A stretch of 64,000 nt of DNA from CAWJMD01 sp963843835 (GCA_963843835.1 CAWJMD010000001.1:1-64000); one strand, 5' to 3'; shown: positions 8,236 to 16,274, numbered from the stretch's first letter. A program made the numbers and translations. Notes: generated from the letters alone by a model not told the origin.

Positions 8236-9351
8236 ATGAGCACGTCGACCGAGTCTTCGACTACCTGGGCTCAGGCGCTGGCTTGGCGGATGGACCGACA
8301 GCTCCTCGACCCCGTGGGGGGTGAGTCGGTCGCTGGTGTTGTCCGCCGGCTCGGCGCGGTGCTCTCGATGGATGAGCCGCTCGCTGAGTTCGCTGTTCGG
8401 ACTCGTCGTGCGGCGTCGCGTCCGGGCGAGCTCGCGGCGGCCTTGGCCGACGGGGAAGTTGTCAAGGCCTTTGCGTTCCGCGGGTCTATCCACTACCTCT
8501 CGCCTGAGGAGGGCGGAATCTACCTGGCCCTGCGGGCGGGCGGTCGGCAGTGGGAGCTGCCGAGCTGGGTGGATTACTACCGGCTTAGTCCATCGGACTG
8601 GCCGGACTTCCGGGCCGCGGTGCGCGCCGCGTTGAATGACGGACCGTTGACCCTCGTCGAGCTCGGCAGGACGCTGACGAGGCGCCGCGCATATCGGCAC
8701 CTGAAGCCGGTCTTCGACGAGGGCGCGGGCACCCTGGTCAAGCCGCTGACCTGGCAGGGGGACATGAGCTTCGGTCCGCCCCGAGATGGCCTGCAGACTT
8801 TTCAGCGCCTCGACAGCAACCCGAGGTGGCGGGGCATCCCCGACCTCGACGACGCAGGCCCGCGCGCCATCACCGCGTACTTCCGCACGTATGGGCCGGC
8901 AACATTCGACCACCTTCTCTACTGGCTCGGCGAGGGCCTGAGCGCTGGCCGCCAACGGCTGAGGACCTGGTTCTCCGAGCTCGGCGACCAGCTGGTCGCG
9001 GTCGATGTCGAAGGCACCGCGGCGTACGTCGTGCGCGAGGACGTCGACGCCCTTGAAGCCACCCGGCCATCGGAGACAGTGCGGTTCCTCCCCGGGCACG
9101 ACCAATGGGTGATCGGCCCCGGCACCAAGGACGCCCACGTCACGCCGCTGTCCCGACGAGACCTCATGACCCGCAAAGCCAACCCGGTGATCGTCGGCGG
9201 GGTCGTATCCGGGACATGGGTGATCAGAGGTGACGAGCTCACGGTGGCTTGGCTAGACGAGCGACCGCCACCCGACGAAGCAATCGAACGGGAAGCGGGC
9301 CGCCTGACCGACCTCTTCGGCCGGGATCTGCATCTGCGTGTGACCCTCTAG
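8236..9351 (+). CDS. winged-helix DNA-binding protein, AlkZ-like (HTH_42)
   Basis: 371 residues from ATG 8236. Features of the HTH_42/AlkZ family are seen: ALAWRMDRQLL at the N-terminus, VVKAFAFRGSIHYLSPEEGG, a long wHTH middle (RTYGPATFDHLLYWLGEG) and the C-terminal FLPGHDQWVIGPG and ANPVIVGGVVSGTWVIRGDE. AlkZ-type proteins are DNA glycosylases that unhook crosslinks or remove alkylated bases; in Streptomyces they protect antibiotic producers. The QxQ/QxD catalytic motif of characterised AlkZ is not evident, so a repair activity is only possible. Lies directly behind the IS110 element. Confidence 0.78.
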   Translation: MSTSTESSTTWAQALAWRMDRQLLDPVGGESVAGVVRRLGAVLSMDEPLAEFAVRTRRAASRPGELAAALADGEVVKAFAFRGSIHYLSPEEGGIYLALRAGGRQWELPSWVDYYRLSPSDWPDFRAAVRAALNDGPLTLVELGRTLTRRRAYRHLKPVFDEGAGTLVKPLTWQGDMSFGPPRDGLQTFQRLDSNPRWRGIPDLDDAGPRAITAYFRTYGPATFDHLLYWLGEGLSAGRQRLRTWFSELGDQLVAVDVEGTAAYVVREDVDALEATRPSETVRFLPGHDQWVIGPGTKDAHVTPLSRRDLMTRKANPVIVGGVVSGTWVIRGDELTVAWLDERPPPDEAIEREAGRLTDLFGRDLHLRVTL

Positions 9352-9415
9352 CGGCATCCACGTGCGAGCCGACAGTCGGTAGCACGCTCGCCTCTCGCGG
9401 CGGTGTGCAGCAGGT

Positions 9416-9922
9416 TCACTCGGTACGGCAGGCGGCGGACTCGAACTGGGTTTGGGTGCCCGTGACGTACCGGTCTCGCTGGCTCTTCTCATCGAAGCCG
9501 TCGAAGTACAGGACTTTCCCGGGGTCCAGCGCTCTGAGTTGCTCCACCGTGAAGATCACGTCGACCGTCGAGCTGCTGCTGTCCTTCGTCCAGCCATACA
9601 TCGCGTAGGTACGGCCGGGTTCCAGCGCCGGCAGTGGTCCCGTCGACGACCAGTTGCTGCCCCCACCGTCCATTGACCATGACGCAAGTGATGTCACCGG
9701 ACGGTCGGCTGTCCAGCTACCGACCTCGATACTCCGGTTCTCAACCGTTTGGCTGGGGTCCTCGAAGTAGAGCGTGGCGCCGTCGATGTGCTCGCTGCAG
9801 ACGGCGAGGTACCCCACGGGTCGCCCCGAGGCGTCGACGCCGACTCCAGTGACGCCCACAACCGGCACGGTGCATCCGGAGAGGGCGGCAATCGCGCCAA
9901 CCGCCACAACGAGTCTGAACAC
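9416..9922 (-). CDS. putative lipoprotein, unknown function
   Basis: 168 residues. GTG 9922 gives a signal peptide VFRLVVAVGAIAALSGC with lipobox ALSGC (Cys about residue 17), so the protein should be anchored on the outer face of the membrane. The mature part is Ser/Thr/Gly-rich with phrases such as SWSMDGGGSNWSSTGPLPAL and GRTYAMYGWTKDSS, suggesting a small beta-rich extracytoplasmic domain. The start is supported by TACCTT placed exactly six bases before GTG. No family recognised. Confidence 0.75.
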   Translation of the reverse strand: MFRLVVAVGAIAALSGCTVPVVGVTGVGVDASGRPVGYLAVCSEHIDGATLYFEDPSQTVENRSIEVGSWTADRPVTSLASWSMDGGGSNWSSTGPLPALEPGRTYAMYGWTKDSSSSTVDVIFTVEQLRALDPGKVLYFDGFDEKSQRDRYVTGTQTQFESAACRTE

Positions 9923-9928
9923 ACCCAG

Positions 9929-9934
9929 AAGGTA
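9929..9934 (-). promoter_or_regulatory. leaderless -10 box TACCTT for the lipoprotein gene
   Basis: TACCTT, six bases, then GTG 9922. Same geometry as many other genes in this window. Confidence 0.55.
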
Positions 9935-10046
9935 GATGGAGCTCCCACTCGCCCCTTGGCGTTTGTCACAATCGCCGACCCCAATGTCGCGATTCGGGTG
10001 GGCGTCTCGCGGCGAAGTGGGGCAGCGAGCGGTGACGCTCCCCGGC

Positions 10047-10691
10047 TCAGTGCGTAGAGCTGATCGGCACGACCAGGACCCGGAACTCCCCAGCTGGTCC
10101 TGGCAGCGTTGAGTAGGGCCGCCAACGCATTTCATATCGGCCTCGCAGGATCAACGGCTCCTCCCGGCCCTTGCTGCTGCCCGCGCCGGTAAGAGGACCC
10201 CATGCGCGTGAGCCCTCCAACGTGACGCCTTCGTGGATGCGGAATGCGTGCGCGTTGGTCTCTCGGCCGTGAGTGGGCGCACGCCAGTAGTAGCTGTCGT
10301 TCGCCAAGCAGACCACTGCGCCGTTGCCGCCGGGGCAGCCGTCTACGAATCGTTCGGTTCGCGAGATGTCTTTGACGACGTCGTAAGCCCTGATGTCCTG
10401 TGCGCCCTGATTCTTGAGCTCGAACCTCTCACCGCCGACCTCGCCGTGCCAGAGCCGCACGAGGTACTTGAGCTCGACCGCCGACCATGACCCGCTTTCA
10501 CTCGCGACGAGCAGGTCCAACCGCAGGCCCGGCTCCGGTCGAGTCTCTAGTCGCACGCGCAGTGACGGGTCGAGCACACGACACTCCCACGCTAACGCCT
10601 GCTGGAAGTCGGCCTCCGAGTGAAAGACGGGCCGTAGAACCGCGAGACGCGCCAGTACGTCGTCTAGGGGGACGCGCTCGGCGAGCAGCAC
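10047..10691 (-). CDS. PD-(D/E)XK nuclease-like protein
   Basis: 214 residues. SEADFQQALAWECRVL is followed by RLDLLVASESGSWSAVELKY, i.e. Asp, about 15 residues, then Glu-Leu-Lys, which is the catalytic arrangement of the PD-(D/E)XK superfamily. The rest (DVVKDISRTERFVDGCPGGN, then AVVCLANDSYYW) resembles uncharacterised stand-alone proteins of this fold. No methyltransferase or specificity subunit is nearby, so a classical restriction system is not supported. GTG 10691 has TAGGCT exactly six bases upstream, giving it its own leaderless promoter. Downstream of the five-HTH protein gene on the same strand, 196 bases apart. Confidence 0.7.
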   Translation of the reverse strand: MLLAERVPLDDVLARLAVLRPVFHSEADFQQALAWECRVLDPSLRVRLETRPEPGLRLDLLVASESGSWSAVELKYLVRLWHGEVGGERFELKNQGAQDIRAYDVVKDISRTERFVDGCPGGNGAVVCLANDSYYWRAPTHGRETNAHAFRIHEGVTLEGSRAWGPLTGAGSSKGREEPLILRGRYEMRWRPYSTLPGPAGEFRVLVVPISSTH

Positions 10692-10697
10692 GGGTAC

Positions 10698-10703
10698 AGC
10701 CTA
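10698..10703 (-). promoter_or_regulatory. leaderless -10 box TAGGCT for the PD-(D/E)XK gene
   Basis: TAGGCT on the minus strand, six bases before GTG 10691. Confidence 0.55.
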
Positions 10704-10735
10704 CGAAGCGCGCGCCGTAGTTGTCATCGAGCCGC

Positions 10736-10761
10736 CGACCGATCTGCGTTGCGATCGGTCG
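10736..10761. repeat. hairpin or operator, 9-bp perfect arms
   Basis: CGACCGATC, eight bases, GATCGGTCG, between the end of the five-HTH gene and the start of the nuclease-like gene. There is no U-run, so an intrinsic terminator is unlikely. It could be the binding site of the neighbouring HTH-array protein. Confidence 0.45.
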
Positions 10762-10887
10762 ACGGGCGCCTGCTCGCGGCGCGACGCGGCGCCGCCAGGC
10801 GGCGGAAGGCAGCATGGCCGCTTCGCGGCTGGAGGCACGCCGCGATCCCAGCTCTACGATCCCTTGGGGTCACGACGAATGCCGGCC

Positions 10888-11727
10888 CTACTCATCCGGG
10901 TCCTGCTCGACGTCGTCGCGCTCTACGTACGTCACCATCTTGAGTACCTGCTGGATCACGACGTCATCGACGTCGTGTCGATCGGCGAGTTCCCATACGG
11001 TCGCGCCTGCTTCCGCGGCGGCGCGGATGCGCTTGACCTGCTCGCGGGTCAGTCGGCGGCGGCCCGGCCCGGCGATCGGGCCCCCAAGTTCGGGCCAGAA
11101 CCTTCCCAGGACGATGCCGCTGATCGCCTGTTGGGTCAGGCCGTAATCGTTGCCGAGCGTGGCCTGCGTCTCCCCTGCGGCGTAACGAGCGCGAATCAAT
11201 GGCACATCAGCCCGAGAGACCCCTGCGAGGCCGGCCGTCCCAGCGGTCCGGCCTGCCTGAACGTTCCGGATCGTTCCCAACGACACTTCAAACGCGGCCG
11301 CCGCCATTGCGAGGTCGTCGCCATCCGCGAGCCGATCGCGGATTAGTGCGACGTCCTCGACGCTCAACGGGCGCGCGCGTCGAGGCGGTCGCCGTCGCGG
11401 ACCACCGACGTCCGCATAAGCGGTCCCGTTCACGATGTGGCCAATCATCGAGTTGGTTACGCCATGCTCGCGGGCCAAGTCCTCGAACGTCGCGCCTTCC
11501 TCGGCGGCGCGCCGAATTGCGAGGACGTCGTCGACGAGGAGTTTCCGTTTGGACGCCACGCGGATCGGTCCGCCTGCCTTCCGGCGGGTGCGGCCGGTCA
11601 CGATGCTGGAGATGTTGTTCTGCGCGACCCCGTAGCGTTCGGCCAGGTCGACCTGGCGTGCGCCTGCCGCGAACTCGACCCGGATGTCGACGACGTCCTC
11701 GTCGGTTAGGGCCCTCGACTCGCTCAT
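10888..11727 (-). CDS. protein of five tandem helix-turn-helix repeats
   Basis: 279 residues made almost wholly of five degenerate repeats of about 50 residues: about 5-52, 60-110, 118-170, 172-222 and 228-275. Each follows the plan [L-T/S-x-E-D-V-x-x-IR]-[A-x-GA]-[LA-x-x-YGV]-[I-x-x-IV-x-G]-[GGP], e.g. LTDEDVVDIRVEFAAGARQ, LTREQVKRIRAAAEAGATV, YGVAQNNISSIVTGRT, YGLTQQAISGIVLGRF. Repeats 3 and 5 are the most diverged. There is no catalytic or dimerisation domain. Such an array should read a long extended DNA site as a monomer. ATG 11727 overlaps the stop of the small upstream ORF (ATGA), so translation is coupled. Role unknown; regulator or DNA-architectural protein are both possible. Confidence 0.75.
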   Translation of the reverse strand: MSESRALTDEDVVDIRVEFAAGARQVDLAERYGVAQNNISSIVTGRTRRKAGGPIRVASKRKLLVDDVLAIRRAAEEGATFEDLAREHGVTNSMIGHIVNGTAYADVGGPRRRPPRRARPLSVEDVALIRDRLADGDDLAMAAAAFEVSLGTIRNVQAGRTAGTAGLAGVSRADVPLIRARYAAGETQATLGNDYGLTQQAISGIVLGRFWPELGGPIAGPGRRRLTREQVKRIRAAAEAGATVWELADRHDVDDVVIQQVLKMVTYVERDDVEQDPDE

Positions 11728-11870
11728 CCAGCTGGTTCGCCGGAGCTGGTGTCCGAGACCACGCTCGCCGCGCCCCTCGCCAACACCTCCAGCACGAAGG
11801 CGGTGATCGCAAGCCCGTCAGGGCTGCCCGGGGGGCGACGGCTTGCCGCCCCGTCGTCGGGATGACGCAT
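11724..11870 (-). CDS. 48-residue ORF translationally coupled to the five-HTH gene
   Basis: ATG 11870 follows a strong Shine-Dalgarno (AGGAGG, five bases, ATG). The ORF ends at a TGA overlapping the ATG of the HTH-array gene. Product begins MRHPDDGAASRRPPGSPDG and contains a short hydrophobic stretch LAITAFVLEVLARGAASVV. No family recognised. The ribosome binding site is the best one in this part of the window, while the downstream gene has none of its own, so this ORF may serve as the translational entry point for the HTH-array protein. Confidence 0.6.
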   Translation of the reverse strand: MRHPDDGAASRRPPGSPDGLAITAFVLEVLARGAASVVSDTSSGEPAG

Positions 11871-12089
11871 CTGTGCCTCCTCAAGTCCGTGACGTCACCC
11901 TTCCACATCGGCTCGCCGCCGCGACAGCATGCGGCACTCAGACGATCTTGCATTCGGTGCTACGGAGGATGGCCTTGGAAACCTGTGCCGACTCGGTGGT
12001 GTAGCCCTTTCTGGGCGGAGTGACGCGCGTCGACGCGCTCTCGTCGCAGGCCTCGTGTCGGCCCAGTCGATGGGCCCAGTAGCGACACC

Positions 12090-12650
12090 CTAGGACTCCG
12101 CGAAGGCGCGCACCGCGCGTTCGATGGCGGGACGCATGTCGAGCTCGGGGTCGACGGTGAGCCGGTGCAGGAGCAATCCGTCGCCGAGCGCCATGAGGGC
12201 CCGGGTCGCCGGCACGGGGTCGGCGATGCCGACCGCGATCACCATCTGCTCGGCCCACCGCTCGAACTCACGCCGCTGCCGCCGTAGCGGCTCGGCGAGC
12301 TCGGGGTCGCCTGCGAGCTCGAGGAACAGGGCGTAGCGGGCGCGGGTGCGCGAGGCGAACGGCCCGGTCTGCAGCTCCGTCATGGCGCACAAGCCCTCGA
12401 TCAGCCCGTCGACTCCGGTGATCCCGGTCATCGCCGCCGGGTCGAAGTCGGCGCGCTCGCGCTGCGCGATCCAGTCGACCACGCCGCCGAGCAGCGCCCG
12501 ACGGGTGCGGAACCAGTTCGAGGTCGACCCGGGCGGCAGGCCCGCGCGTTCATCGACCCGCGCGTGGGTCAACGCGCGCACGCCCTCCGCGCCGAGCAGC
12601 TCCACGGCTGCCTCGAGTCCACGATCCCGGGTGGCCGCCGGCATGGACAC
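12090..12650 (-). CDS. TetR-family transcriptional regulator (copy 2)
   Basis: 186 residues, almost the same protein as at 3795-4355. By eye only about five positions differ (for example IAERERAD versus IAQRERAD, and the last residues ALASS versus AFAES). HTH identical. Divergent to the second epoxide-hydrolase-like gene with an identical operator. High identity at the DNA level also extends through the promoter, which marks a recent duplication or ongoing gene conversion. Confidence 0.9.
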   Translation of the reverse strand: MSMPAATRDRGLEAAVELLGAEGVRALTHARVDERAGLPPGSTSNWFRTRRALLGGVVDWIAQRERADFDPAAMTGITGVDGLIEGLCAMTELQTGPFASRTRARYALFLELAGDPELAEPLRRQRREFERWAEQMVIAVGIADPVPATRALMALGDGLLLHRLTVDPELDMRPAIERAVRAFAES

Positions 12651-12666
12651 CCCCTTCCGCGAGGTC

Positions 12667-12682
12667 TACTATGAACATAGTA
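12667..12682. promoter_or_regulatory. TetR operator palindrome, copy 2
   Basis: TACTATGAACATAGTA, identical to the site at 4372-4387 and in the same position relative to both genes. Confidence 0.8.
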
Positions 12683-12708
12683 TCTCCACCGCACGCAGGA
12701 GGTCCGCC

Positions 12709-13617
12709 ATGTCCACCCCCGAGCCCCGCATCACCCGTTCCGTCGACCCCTCGGCCTGGTCTCCGCCGCTACCAGAGGCCCCCGGCTTCGACCATCTCGT
12801 CGTCGAGACACCAGGCCTTCGCACCCACGTCGCCACCATGGGCGAGGGTGAGCCGGTCGTGCTGCTCCACGGATTCCCGCAGCACTGGTGGCAGTGGCGC
12901 GCGGTCGCTCCGGTGATCGCCGCCCGCGGCTACCGCACCATCTGCCCCGACCTGCGAGGGGCCGGCTGGACCGTGGCCGACGACCCGCGGATCGACCGCG
13001 AGACCCGGCTCCGCGACCTGCTCGCGCTCTTCGACGTCCTCGACATCGAGCGCGCCCACCTCGTCTCCCACGACATGGGCGCGATCACCGCGATGCATCT
13101 GACCTATGCCAACCCCGACCGGGTTCGCACGGCAGTGGAGCTCTCCGTGCCGCCGGGCTTCATGACGATGAGCCCCAAGCTCGCCCCCGGCTTCCGGCAC
13201 CTGCCCCGGTTCATCTGGCACCGCCCGGGCGCCTCGCTGCGCGGGATCTTCTCCGAGGCGTACGTCGCCCGCCCGATGTCGGAGGCAACCGCCGACGCCC
13301 ACCTCGCCCCGATGCGCCGGCCCGACATCGACGGCGCAGTCCGTCCCCTGACCCGAGGCATGATCCTGCCCGAATCCCTGCGCGTGGGTCGGGGTGCGTA
13401 CCGGCGCCAGCGGCTCACGGTGCCGACCCTCTTCGTGTTCGGCCGCCGCGACCGCCCCTGGACCGAGGAGATCCTCGGGCGCGCCTGCCGGAATCCGGAG
13501 CGGTACGCCGATCACATCGAATTCGCCTACGTCGACGACGCGGCGCACTTCATCACCGACGACGCCCCCGACGCGGTCGCCGACCTCGCGCTCGACTGGT
13601 TCGATCGAGCCGCTTGA
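12709..13617 (+). CDS. alpha/beta hydrolase, epoxide hydrolase / dehalogenase type (copy 2)
   Basis: 302 residues; ATG 12709 after AGGAGG. Triad Asp122 (SHDMG), Asp248 (FGRRDRP), His280 (AAHFITDD) matches copy 1, as does HGFPQHWWQW. Differences from copy 1 cluster in residues about 130-230, the cap/lid that shapes the substrate pocket (for example LSVPPGFMTMSPKLAPGF versus LSVWPAFMKFSPKLIPAF). The two copies may therefore act on different epoxides or halides under one shared regulator. Confidence 0.88.
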   Translation: MSTPEPRITRSVDPSAWSPPLPEAPGFDHLVVETPGLRTHVATMGEGEPVVLLHGFPQHWWQWRAVAPVIAARGYRTICPDLRGAGWTVADDPRIDRETRLRDLLALFDVLDIERAHLVSHDMGAITAMHLTYANPDRVRTAVELSVPPGFMTMSPKLAPGFRHLPRFIWHRPGASLRGIFSEAYVARPMSEATADAHLAPMRRPDIDGAVRPLTRGMILPESLRVGRGAYRRQRLTVPTLFVFGRRDRPWTEEILGRACRNPERYADHIEFAYVDDAAHFITDDAPDAVADLALDWFDRAA

Positions 13618-13652
13618 CGAGGCGGCCGTGGTGGCCACGCCCGGGCGCAACG

Positions 13653-15266
13653 TCAGGCTCGGCGGCCCCGGAGCTCCAGCACGCCGTACCCGAACCCGGC
13701 GACCGCCAGCCCGCGGTCCGTCCCTGTGACTCCCGAACCCCAGAGCAGCGCGCCCCCGACCGCCTCGGCGGCGTCCAGGTCAGCCGGCTCGCGCCGCGGG
13801 TTGACCACGACCAGGTGGGTCTCGTCGCGCACGTAGGCGAACGGGTAGCCCTCGTGGAGCACCCGGATGGACGCCCGCCCCTGCAACGCAGGCGTCCGCC
13901 GGCGCAGCGCGATCAGCTCGCGGACCAGGTGCAGGGTCGAGCCCGGGTCGCCCTCCTGCGCAGCGACGGTCGGCCGACCGGGGTCGGGGTCGACCGGGAG
14001 GTAGAGCCGGTCGGGGTCCGCGGTGGAGAAGCCGGCGTTCGGGCCGTCGTCCCACTGCATCGGGGTGCGACAACCGGCCCGGTTGTACGCCGGGTTGCAC
14101 ACCGCACCCTCGACGTCGGGCATGTCGGGCAGGTAGCGCATCCCGATCTCGTCGCCGTAGTAGAGGCACGGGATGCTGCCCCACGTGAACAGGAAGGTCA
14201 GGGCGGCGCCGAGCTGTTCGGTGGTGCGGGTGCCGCTGCGCAGGCGGGTGTAGTCGTGGTCGGCGGTCGCCATCACGACCGGACGGTCCGGGTCGGCCTC
14301 CCGCGCCTCGCGCCACGCGGCCAGGAAGACCCTCGTGCTGCCCTTGCCTGACTCCTCGAAGAACGGCTCGTGCGGCGGGTGGAACGGCAGTACACCCGCG
14401 CCCCGGTTGTCGAAGAGGCTGCCGTGCGCCTCGTGGATGACCAGCGCGAAGTCGGCGTCGAACGCCAGCGGCCCGGTGCGGGGCTCGGTGCCTTCCGGGA
14501 TCAGGACGGCGTCGGGGTGCGCCTGCTCCATCCACAGACGGATCTCCCGCCACACCTCGGTCGACGCCGCGTGGCCCTCCGCCGCGTCGTAGCTCTTCAC
14601 CAGCGAGAAGGCCATGTCGACCCGGAAGCCGGACACACCCTTGGAGAGCCAGAAGTCGATGATCTGGCGCAGCGCCTCTCGGTTGCGTCGCGGCCCCGGT
14701 GCGTCGACCGGGTCGCGCCACGGCTCGTCGTCGCGCAACGAGGTCCAGCCGAAGTTCAGCGCGGGCTGCTCGTCGTAGAAGTTCTTCAGGTAGTAGCCCT
14801 TGCGCGGGCCGGGCGAGGCCACCCACGCCGGCGTGCCCGGGATGTCGCTGCCCCAGCCCTTCGGCGGCGCGTCCTCGCACCAGACGTACCGGTCGCCGTC
14901 GGGGTCCGGGCCGTCCGCGGCGAGCTCGCGCTGGAACCACGCGTGCTGGTCGGAGGTGTGCCCGGCGACCAGGTCGAGGATCACGCGGATGCCGCGCTCG
15001 CGCGCCGCCTCGACGAGCTCGACCAGGTCGTCGTTGGTGCCGTAGCGCGGCGCGATCCGCAGGTAGTCCGACACGTCGTAGCCGGCGTCGACGAACGGCG
15101 ACTCGAAGCACGGGTTGAACCAGATCGCATCGACCCCGAGCGAGGCGACGTGGTCGAGGTGGTCGATCACCCCGCGCAGGTCGCCGATCCCGTCCCCGTT
15201 CGAGTCCGCGAAGGACTGCGGGTAGATCTCGTAGAGCACCGCGTCCCTCAGCCAGTCCGCTGTCAT
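13653..15266 (-). CDS. GH13 alpha-amylase-family glycoside hydrolase
   Basis: 537 residues, cytoplasmic (no signal). Starts WLRDAVLYEIYPQSFADSNG with the calcium-loop-like DSNGDGIGD. The nucleophile Asp lies in GFRVDMAFS, the acid/base Glu in IPEGTEP, and the third Asp in TADHDYTR. The first conserved region is DLVAGHTSDQHAWF, with Gly where most members have Asn before the His. The Cys/Arg-rich insert VCNPAYNRAGCRTPMQWDD resembles oligo-1,6-glucosidase/alpha-glucosidase-like subfamilies acting on short alpha-glucans or trehalose-type sugars. Substrate not certain. Confidence 0.9.
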   Translation of the reverse strand: MTADWLRDAVLYEIYPQSFADSNGDGIGDLRGVIDHLDHVASLGVDAIWFNPCFESPFVDAGYDVSDYLRIAPRYGTNDDLVELVEAARERGIRVILDLVAGHTSDQHAWFQRELAADGPDPDGDRYVWCEDAPPKGWGSDIPGTPAWVASPGPRKGYYLKNFYDEQPALNFGWTSLRDDEPWRDPVDAPGPRRNREALRQIIDFWLSKGVSGFRVDMAFSLVKSYDAAEGHAASTEVWREIRLWMEQAHPDAVLIPEGTEPRTGPLAFDADFALVIHEAHGSLFDNRGAGVLPFHPPHEPFFEESGKGSTRVFLAAWREAREADPDRPVVMATADHDYTRLRSGTRTTEQLGAALTFLFTWGSIPCLYYGDEIGMRYLPDMPDVEGAVCNPAYNRAGCRTPMQWDDGPNAGFSTADPDRLYLPVDPDPGRPTVAAQEGDPGSTLHLVRELIALRRRTPALQGRASIRVLHEGYPFAYVRDETHLVVVNPRREPADLDAAEAVGGALLWGSGVTGTDRGLAVAGFGYGVLELRGRRA

Positions 15267-15277
15267 GTCTCGCCCCT

Positions 15278-15312
15278 GTCCGGGTCACTGGGTCACTGGG
15301 TCACTGGGTCCC
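15278..15312. repeat. short tandem repeat, unit GGGTCACT
   Basis: Three and a half adjacent copies of GGGTCACT lie between the GH13 start and the TfoX-like stop. The stop codon of the TfoX-like gene (TGA on the minus strand, 15301-15303) lies inside the array, so slippage would alter its C-terminus. Confidence 0.7.
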
Positions 15313-15678
15313 AGGGCGGGGCCCGGCACCTCGGCCGACATTGGCCTGCTTCGGGGGCAGGGACCGGGCGTAGGCCACCCCGACGCTCACCCAGCGGCGG
15401 AGGTCCTCGTCGTCGTCCACGGCCTCGTCGCTGATGCGGAGCCACCCGTCCATCTCGCGGCCGCGCATCGCGACGCGACGGATGCGCGGTGGGTCGAGCA
15501 GGGTCTCGGTCTCGGCCGGGTCGCAGCGCAGCATCAGCCCGCCCTCCCCGCTCGCGGCCACGGCCATGGAGCCGTGGACGAGGAATGCGAGACCACCGAA
15601 CATCCGCTTCTCGGTGAGGTCGTGCTCGTCCCGGACGACCTGCCGGATGCGGTCGGCGAGGACCTCGTCGTATGCCAT
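15301..15678 (-). CDS. TfoX/Sxy N-terminal-domain protein
   Basis: 125 residues. MAYDEVLADRIRQVV, then KRMFGGLAFLVHGSMAVAAS and GLMLRCDPAE, match the TfoX N-terminal domain, a small alpha/beta fold found alone in many actinobacteria. In gamma-proteobacteria TfoX promotes competence; the actinobacterial stand-alone form has no proven role. The C-terminal tail after LPPKQANVGRG is low-complexity and ends in the tandem repeat. GATACT lies six bases before ATG 15678, again a leaderless arrangement. Confidence 0.85.
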   Translation of the reverse strand: MAYDEVLADRIRQVVRDEHDLTEKRMFGGLAFLVHGSMAVAASGEGGLMLRCDPAETETLLDPPRIRRVAMRGREMDGWLRISDEAVDDDEDLRRWVSVGVAYARSLPPKQANVGRGAGPRPGTQ

Positions 15679-15736
15679 TCGACCAGTATCAGGCGAGGAG
15701 GCGACGCCGGCGGGGTTCGGCGGCACGCGACGTCGG

Positions 15737-16207
15737 TCAGGGGTAGCCGGCGATGCGGAAGACCGGGATGTCGGCCGCCACGCGCTCGAACTCGGCCTCC
15801 GGGGCGCGCCGGTCGACGGGGATGTGAGGGCGCCCACCGGGGACCTTCTCGAGGTAGCGCTTGATGATCGGCGCGCGCTGCGCCACCGGCACCTCGGTGG
15901 CGATGACGGGATGGCGGCCGCGGCGGATCACGGCGGCTCGCCCACCGGCGGCCCGGAGGTTCTTCGTCCAGTGGCACTCGCCGAGCATGCTGACCAGGTA
16001 CCAGCGGCCCTCGAGGTCGGCCAGCCCCAGCGGGAGGCGGACCGGTCTGCCGCTCTTACGTCCGGCGACCTCGAAGGTCACCCATCGGCGAGGCAGCACG
16101 CCCCACGGCAGAACGCGGTTGTACCCGCGCACCCAGGCCCTCGCAGCAGCGTTTCCCCGGCCACCGGCATACATGCGCCGGCTCCGCTCCGCCCAGCGCT
16201 CGCTCAC
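15737..16207 (-). CDS. deazaflavin (F420)-dependent nitroreductase-family protein
   Basis: 156 residues. WVTFEVAGRKSGRPVRLPLG, then GRWYLVSMLGECHWTKNLRA and the final FRVAADIPVFRI-like stretch are the signature of the Ddn/DUF385 split-barrel family, which binds F420 and reduces quinones or nitro compounds. Starts at GTG 16207 (MSERWAERSRRMYAGG). It follows the AlaX gene on the same strand by 67 bases. Confidence 0.87.
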   Translation of the reverse strand: MSERWAERSRRMYAGGRGNAAARAWVRGYNRVLPWGVLPRRWVTFEVAGRKSGRPVRLPLGLADLEGRWYLVSMLGECHWTKNLRAAGGRAAVIRRGRHPVIATEVPVAQRAPIIKRYLEKVPGGRPHIPVDRRAPEAEFERVAADIPVFRIAGYP

Positions 16208-16274
16208 CCTTCAGAGCTCGACGTAGACGTGGTCGCCGTCCCCGACGAAGCCGACCACGATCGACGCGGCGCCC

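Noticed and set aside
10047..10691. Restriction enzyme of a type II restriction-modification system
   Set aside because: No DNA methyltransferase gene lies nearby; only the PD-(D/E)XK-like core is supported.
15278..15312. Tandem repeat considered as a CRISPR start
   Set aside because: Units are 8 bases with no spacers.
16208..16274. Short protein-like tail (GAASIVVGFVGDGDHVYVEL) after the AlaX stop
   Set aside because: No start codon in frame and only about 20 codons; it may be a chance frame or the old end of a longer gene, not enough to annotate.
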